Assembly: GCF_014138625.1 (NCBI RefSeq)
Contig: NZ_JACJHY010000022.1
Coordinates: 1-64,000 of the forward strand
Reading direction: 5' to 3'
Length of the DNA: 64,000 nucleotides
Source: Aminobacter ciceronei
GTDB taxonomy: Bacteria > Pseudomonadota > Alphaproteobacteria > Rhizobiales > Rhizobiaceae
The translations under genes were made by a program, and so were the position numbers. Below, one piece after another: positions 61,080 through 64,000 of the stretch; within the stretch, counting starts at the first letter, position 1, and every line of letters starts with the position of its first letter. A model generated the notes under the pieces. It was not told the DNA's origin and searched no databases. It worked only from the letters and a program-made list of their open reading frames with translations.

Positions 61080-61124
61080 GATCTCCCCCCTTGCGGGGGA
61101 GATCCGGCGGGACAGAGAGGGGTG
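61080..61124 (-). repeat. Rhizobial palindromic repeat, copy C (inverted)
   Basis: Inverse complement of the same unit as copies A and B. B and C face each other 87 bases apart between the TIGR02302 and GST gene ends. Could form a large cruciform or bidirectional terminator. Confidence 0.75.
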
Positions 61125-61189
61125 CGAGAGGCGCGAGTTCGAAGGCGTAATGCTCAAATCGCTCACGCCTTGGCGCCGCACACCCAGCC

Positions 61190-61816
61190 TCAGCCGGGAA
61201 CCATGCCCGCCTCCTGCGCCATCGCAAAATCCTTCTGGCTGGCGCGCTGGAAGGCGGGGCGTGCTGCCAAGCGCTCGACATAGTCCAGGAACACCGGCTT
61301 CTCGGGCAGCGTCTTCAGCACACGGATGCCGAAATTGATGCCGCCGCCGATCTGGGTGTCAGCTGCGGTGAAGCGGTCGCCTGCGATGTAGGGGCGCGAG
61401 GACAGCGTCCTTTCGAGATTGTCGACCATCTCGCTGAACGAGCCGTAGGAATAGCCGCTGCCCATGAATTCGTGACCATGCGCCTTGGCCGCCAGCACTG
61501 GGTCGAACACCGAATCGGCATAGACGAGCCAGGTCAGGTAAGGCGCGCGCAGCTTGTCGCCTATGGCAGGTGCAAGGCCGGCTTCGGGGAAGACATCACA
61601 GAGATAAGTGCAGATTGCCGCCCGCTCGGTGACCAGGATGCCATCGTGGATGATCGCCGGTACCTTCTTGTTGGGCTGGATCGAACGATACTCTTCCGGC
61701 ACCCCGCCAGGTGCGCGGATATCGACCTTCTCGACCGTGTAGGGGGTGCCGAGTTCCTCAAGCAGCCAAAGCACGTTGGACGCGCGCGACCAGGGCGCGT
61801 GGTAAAAGGTGATCAT
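61190..61816 (-). CDS. Glutathione S-transferase family protein
   Basis: 208 residues: N-terminal thioredoxin fold (YHAPWSRASNVLWLLEELGTPY, with Pro/Ser at the active-site turn) with the cis-Pro motif NKKVPAIIHDG and TERAAICTYL, and a helical C-terminal domain. ATG 61816 has a strong GAGGAGGAAG. Downstream of LysR, same direction. Substrate unknown. Confidence 0.9.
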   Translation of the reverse strand: MITFYHAPWSRASNVLWLLEELGTPYTVEKVDIRAPGGVPEEYRSIQPNKKVPAIIHDGILVTERAAICTYLCDVFPEAGLAPAIGDKLRAPYLTWLVYADSVFDPVLAAKAHGHEFMGSGYSYGSFSEMVDNLERTLSSRPYIAGDRFTAADTQIGGGINFGIRVLKTLPEKPVFLDYVERLAARPAFQRASQKDFAMAQEAGMVPG

Positions 61817-61859
61817 AACTTCCTCCTCATTTCAGAATGCCGCCTGCATAACATTGGTC

Positions 61860-61881
61860 TCCTGACAGCCTTTTGTCAGGA
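61860..61881. promoter_or_regulatory. Hairpin between LysR and GST genes
   Basis: 8-bp perfect inverted repeat TCCTGACA/TGTCAGGA with a six-base loop in the 96-base gap. May be an operator of GST, or a weak terminator of the LysR gene. Confidence 0.4.
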
Positions 61882-61912
61882 AGCATGGCAGGATACGGCT
61901 TGTTCCCAGCGA

Positions 61913-62791
61913 TCAGCGCCGCTGATGGAAAGCCTCGCGGATGGCGTCGGCCATGGCGTCGACGGCTTCGCTGTTGGCGCGCGGATTGCGATGCATGACG
62001 ACCCTGGTCGTGTCGATCGCCCCGAATCCTTCGGCCTCCGTCAGCTCGCGGCAATCCGGTGGAATGTTGCTGCGGGCCATCGGCGCCAGCGCCAGTCCGG
62101 CGGTGACGGCAAGGGAGAGGCCGTTGGTGGTATCGCTGGTGTAGGCGAAACGGTAATCGATGCCGCGCTGCTCGAGTGAGCGAAGCGCATACTCCCGCGA
62201 CCAGCCGTGGCGGGTGTACATGGCAACCGGCAGCGGCCGCTCCAGATGCAGCTGGTGGTGAATGGAGGTCACCCAGACCGTCGGGTCATTCATCAGGACT
62301 TCGGCGCCCGATGGAAATTGCCACTCGAAGACCACGGCAAGATCAAGTTCGCCGGCCGCGAGCGAAGCCAGTTGGGAGACCGAATAGCCGAACCGCACCG
62401 TCACCTCCACCTTCGAATGGCGCTTGGCAAAGGCACCCAGGGCACGCGACAGAACAGGCTGGCCATATTCCTCTGGGATGCCAATGCGGACCGGTCCGCC
62501 AAGCGGCGCCGCGCGCATCGACGACGCCGTTTCATCGAGCAGGGCAACGATGCGGCGCGCATTTCCGACGAGCTCGGTGCCGCGTTCGGTCAGGGCGACG
62601 CCGCGCGCGCCGCGCGTGAACAGCACCTCGCCGACGACCTCCTCGAGGCGCTTGATCTGCATGCTGACCGCGGACTGGGTGCGCCCGACACCTTCGGCCG
62701 CGCGGGTGAAATTGCCGCTCTCGGCAACCGCGAGGAAGGTGCGCAGCAGGTCGCTGTCGAGGCGTGCGGTCATGAAAACGTTTTCAGCCAT
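61913..62791 (-). CDS. LysR family transcriptional regulator
   Basis: 292 residues; winged helix LDSDLLRTFLAVAESGNFTRAAEGVGRTQSAVSMQIKRLEE and effector domain with GPVRIGIPEEYGQPVL. ATG 62791 or ATG 62773 (MTARLDSD). Upstream of GST in the same orientation, so likely its regulator. Confidence 0.9.
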   Translation of the reverse strand: MAENVFMTARLDSDLLRTFLAVAESGNFTRAAEGVGRTQSAVSMQIKRLEEVVGEVLFTRGARGVALTERGTELVGNARRIVALLDETASSMRAAPLGGPVRIGIPEEYGQPVLSRALGAFAKRHSKVEVTVRFGYSVSQLASLAAGELDLAVVFEWQFPSGAEVLMNDPTVWVTSIHHQLHLERPLPVAMYTRHGWSREYALRSLEQRGIDYRFAYTSDTTNGLSLAVTAGLALAPMARSNIPPDCRELTEAEGFGAIDTTRVVMHRNPRANSEAVDAMADAIREAFHQRR

Positions 62792-62828
62792 AAGAAATTC
62801 TAATGGCTGCCATCATTCCAATTCGTTT

Positions 62829-62955
62829 GCATCGTGTCAAACGGCGGGGAATAGTCCCGCTACCCATTGGAAGGTGGTCGCAAGAGATGCGGCTGCGGAC
62901 TGGTAATACCGTCCTCACTTTCACCCGCCGCAATCTTGCCGGCGGGTATTTTTTT
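62829..62955 (+). ncRNA. Structured RNA candidate with rho-independent terminator
   Basis: On the plus strand, between the LysR promoter and the EamA gene. GCATC (62829-62833) can pair with GATGC (62886-62890), enclosing a GCGGG/CCCGC hairpin (62844-62860). A GGAC-GGT/ACC-GTCC hairpin follows at 62897-62914. Then an 8-bp terminator stem (62923-62930 with 62940-62947) ends in seven Ts. It could be a small RNA or an attenuator of the EamA gene 124 bases further. No known riboswitch class matches. Confidence 0.5.
62923..62955 (+). terminator. Terminator upstream of the EamA gene
   Basis: ACCCGCCG/CGGCGGGT stem with a nine-base loop, then A and seven Ts. It is on the plus strand with no coding gene ahead of it, which implies a non-coding transcript. 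Confidence 0.75.
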
Positions 62956-63079
62956 GGGGCAGCTGTGCGCCAGTCGCTGTCGCCGCTGGCCCAACAGGAG
63001 GCGCCGACAAGCGCTCTCGTTCCGCCCGATCTCAAGGTACAAATATCGGGACGACCTCTTAGCCAGGCACTCCTGCACC

Positions 63080-64000
63080 ATGCACAACAGAACGCTTCTC
63101 GGCATCCTCTGCCTTTGCCTGGGCGTGCTGGTGTTTTCGATCCAGGACGCGCTGATCAAGGCCGTGGCCGGCACCTATCCGGTCAGCGAAGCGCTGCTGA
63201 TCCGCGCCGTGGTGGCGTTGCCGATCCTGCTCCTGCTGGTGCATCGCGATGTCGGGCTTCCGGCACTCGCCTCGCCCAACTGGCGCTTCCTCGCAACGCG
63301 CTCGACGATCCTGTTCGTGTCTTACTGCGCCTACTACCTGGCGATACCGGCGCTGCCGATCGCCGATGCGGCGGCGCTCTTCTTCCTGACGCCATTGCTG
63401 ATCATGACCATGGCCGGTCCCTATCTCGGCGAACCGGTGCCGTGGCAGAGCCTTGCCGCCGGCACGGTCGGGCTTTTCGGTGTGGTCATCATGGTCAATC
63501 CCGGCGCCGGCATCTTCGAATGGGCGGCCTTGCTGTCGCTCGCCTCGGCGTTTCTCTACAGCTTCTCGCAGCTGATGGCGCGCAAGGTCGGCGTGACGGA
63601 AAGTGCGACGACAATGGCCTTCTACCAGAACGCCGCCTATCTCTTCGGCGCCGTGCTGATCACCACGATCTTCTCGGCCGCCGGCTTCCAGCAGACAGGC
63701 CATCCCAGCCTCGATTTTTTGATGCGGCCATGGATCTGGCCGAGCCTGCGCGACTTCCTGATGATGGGCGCCTGCGGCATCATTGCCGCTGTCGGCATGG
63801 TGCTGCTTGGCCAAGCCTATCGGCTGACGCCCGCCAACAAGGCGGCGACTTTCGAATACACCGGGCTGTTGTGGGCACCGCTGTGGGGCTTCCTGTTATT
63901 CGCCGAGGTGCCCGGAACCGGCACGGTGATCGGCGCGCTGCTGATCGTCGGCGCCGGTATATTCGCGCTGAATGTCGGGACGCGGACGCCTCAGGCGGCG
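63080..64000 (+). CDS. EamA/DMT family transporter (runs off window end)
   Basis: 307 codons open to the window end with no stop. About ten hydrophobic helices in two EamA repeats (LGVLVFSIQDALIKAVAGTYPVSEALLIRA; AAVGMVLLGQAYRLTPANKAATFEYT). The start ATG 63080 has no strong ribosome site. The 3' end lies outside the window but cannot be long. Substrate unknown. Confidence 0.88.
   Translation, partial: MHNRTLLGILCLCLGVLVFSIQDALIKAVAGTYPVSEALLIRAVVALPILLLLVHRDVGLPALASPNWRFLATRSTILFVSYCAYYLAIPALPIADAAALFFLTPLLIMTMAGPYLGEPVPWQSLAAGTVGLFGVVIMVNPGAGIFEWAALLSLASAFLYSFSQLMARKVGVTESATTMAFYQNAAYLFGAVLITTIFSAAGFQQTGHPSLDFLMRPWIWPSLRDFLMMGACGIIAAVGMVLLGQAYRLTPANKAATFEYTGLLWAPLWGFLLFAEVPGTGTVIGALLIVGAGIFALNVGTRTPQAA

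Noticed and set aside
63049-63058. GGGACGACCT resembling a guanidine-II (mini-ykkC) hairpin ahead of EamA
   Set aside because: Only one such loop with two or three base pairs; the class needs two hairpins with ACGR loops.

Overview
The window reads as ordinary chromosome of a rhizobial alphaproteobacterium, most likely Mesorhizobium, Aminobacter or a close relative in the Phyllobacteriaceae. This rests on gene content and order: lysC-ptsP-prfA-prmC-DUF4167-clpB, secA/ppiC/argJ/GNAT/mutT, argH-lptM-lysA-TIGR02302, a ugp transport operon, high G+C coding sequence with frequent GTG/TTG starts, and short palindromic intergenic repeats of the rhizobial type. There is no rRNA, integrase, transposase, CRISPR array or prophage. 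One tRNA gene, tRNA-Leu(CAA), is present.

Layout. 0.1-9.7 kb (mostly minus): lysC, ptsP (EI-Ntr), prfA, prmC, the disordered DUF4167 protein and clpB. 10.0-14.1 kb: ubiG, a flavin-dependent monooxygenase with a frameshifted flavin-reductase partner and a divergent MarR-like regulator, then MmcQ/YjbR and VOC proteins. 14.1-18.1 kb: DUF1178, a nitrilase-family amidase, grxC, comF, a methyltransferase-like protein and a 53-residue Flp-type pilin. 18.2-28.5 kb: mutT, GNAT, argJ, a small TetR/membrane protein/glycosyltransferase insertion, ppiC, secA, mgtE with a possible leader peptide, and a helix-hairpin-helix protein. 28.6-35.4 kb: a surface-glycan region (flippase, CelD-like acyltransferase, acyl-CoA synthetase, two RgpF-like proteins) ending at tRNA-Leu. 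35.5-44.2 kb: LysR, a tandem DUF6506 protein, YqaA, DsbB, HNH nuclease, AlkA-type glycosylase, GluQ-RS, EamA and YihY/BrkB membrane proteins and an SDR. 44.2-49.6 kb: a HIG1-like protein, cobalamin adenosyltransferase, rhomboid protease, etfBA, 3-hydroxybutyryl-CoA dehydrogenase and a diguanylate cyclase. 49.7-56.6 kb: ugpBAEC-type glycerol-3-phosphate importer with a Pho box, a TlpA thioredoxin and argH. 56.6-64 kb: lptM, lysA, a TIGR02302 protein, palindromic repeats, GST, LysR, a structured RNA candidate and an EamA transporter running off the window.

Most genes are housekeeping: amino-acid biosynthesis (lysC, lysA, argJ, argH), translation termination, protein export and folding, metal and phosphate acquisition. 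The points most worth a second look are a one-base homopolymer frameshift that splits the flavin reductase at 11.25 kb, a terminator-ended structured RNA candidate at 62.83-62.96 kb, a short leader reading frame before mgtE, a 23-bp perfect inverted repeat between two convergent RgpF-like genes, and an internally duplicated DUF6506 protein. No clearly undescribed multi-gene system was found.
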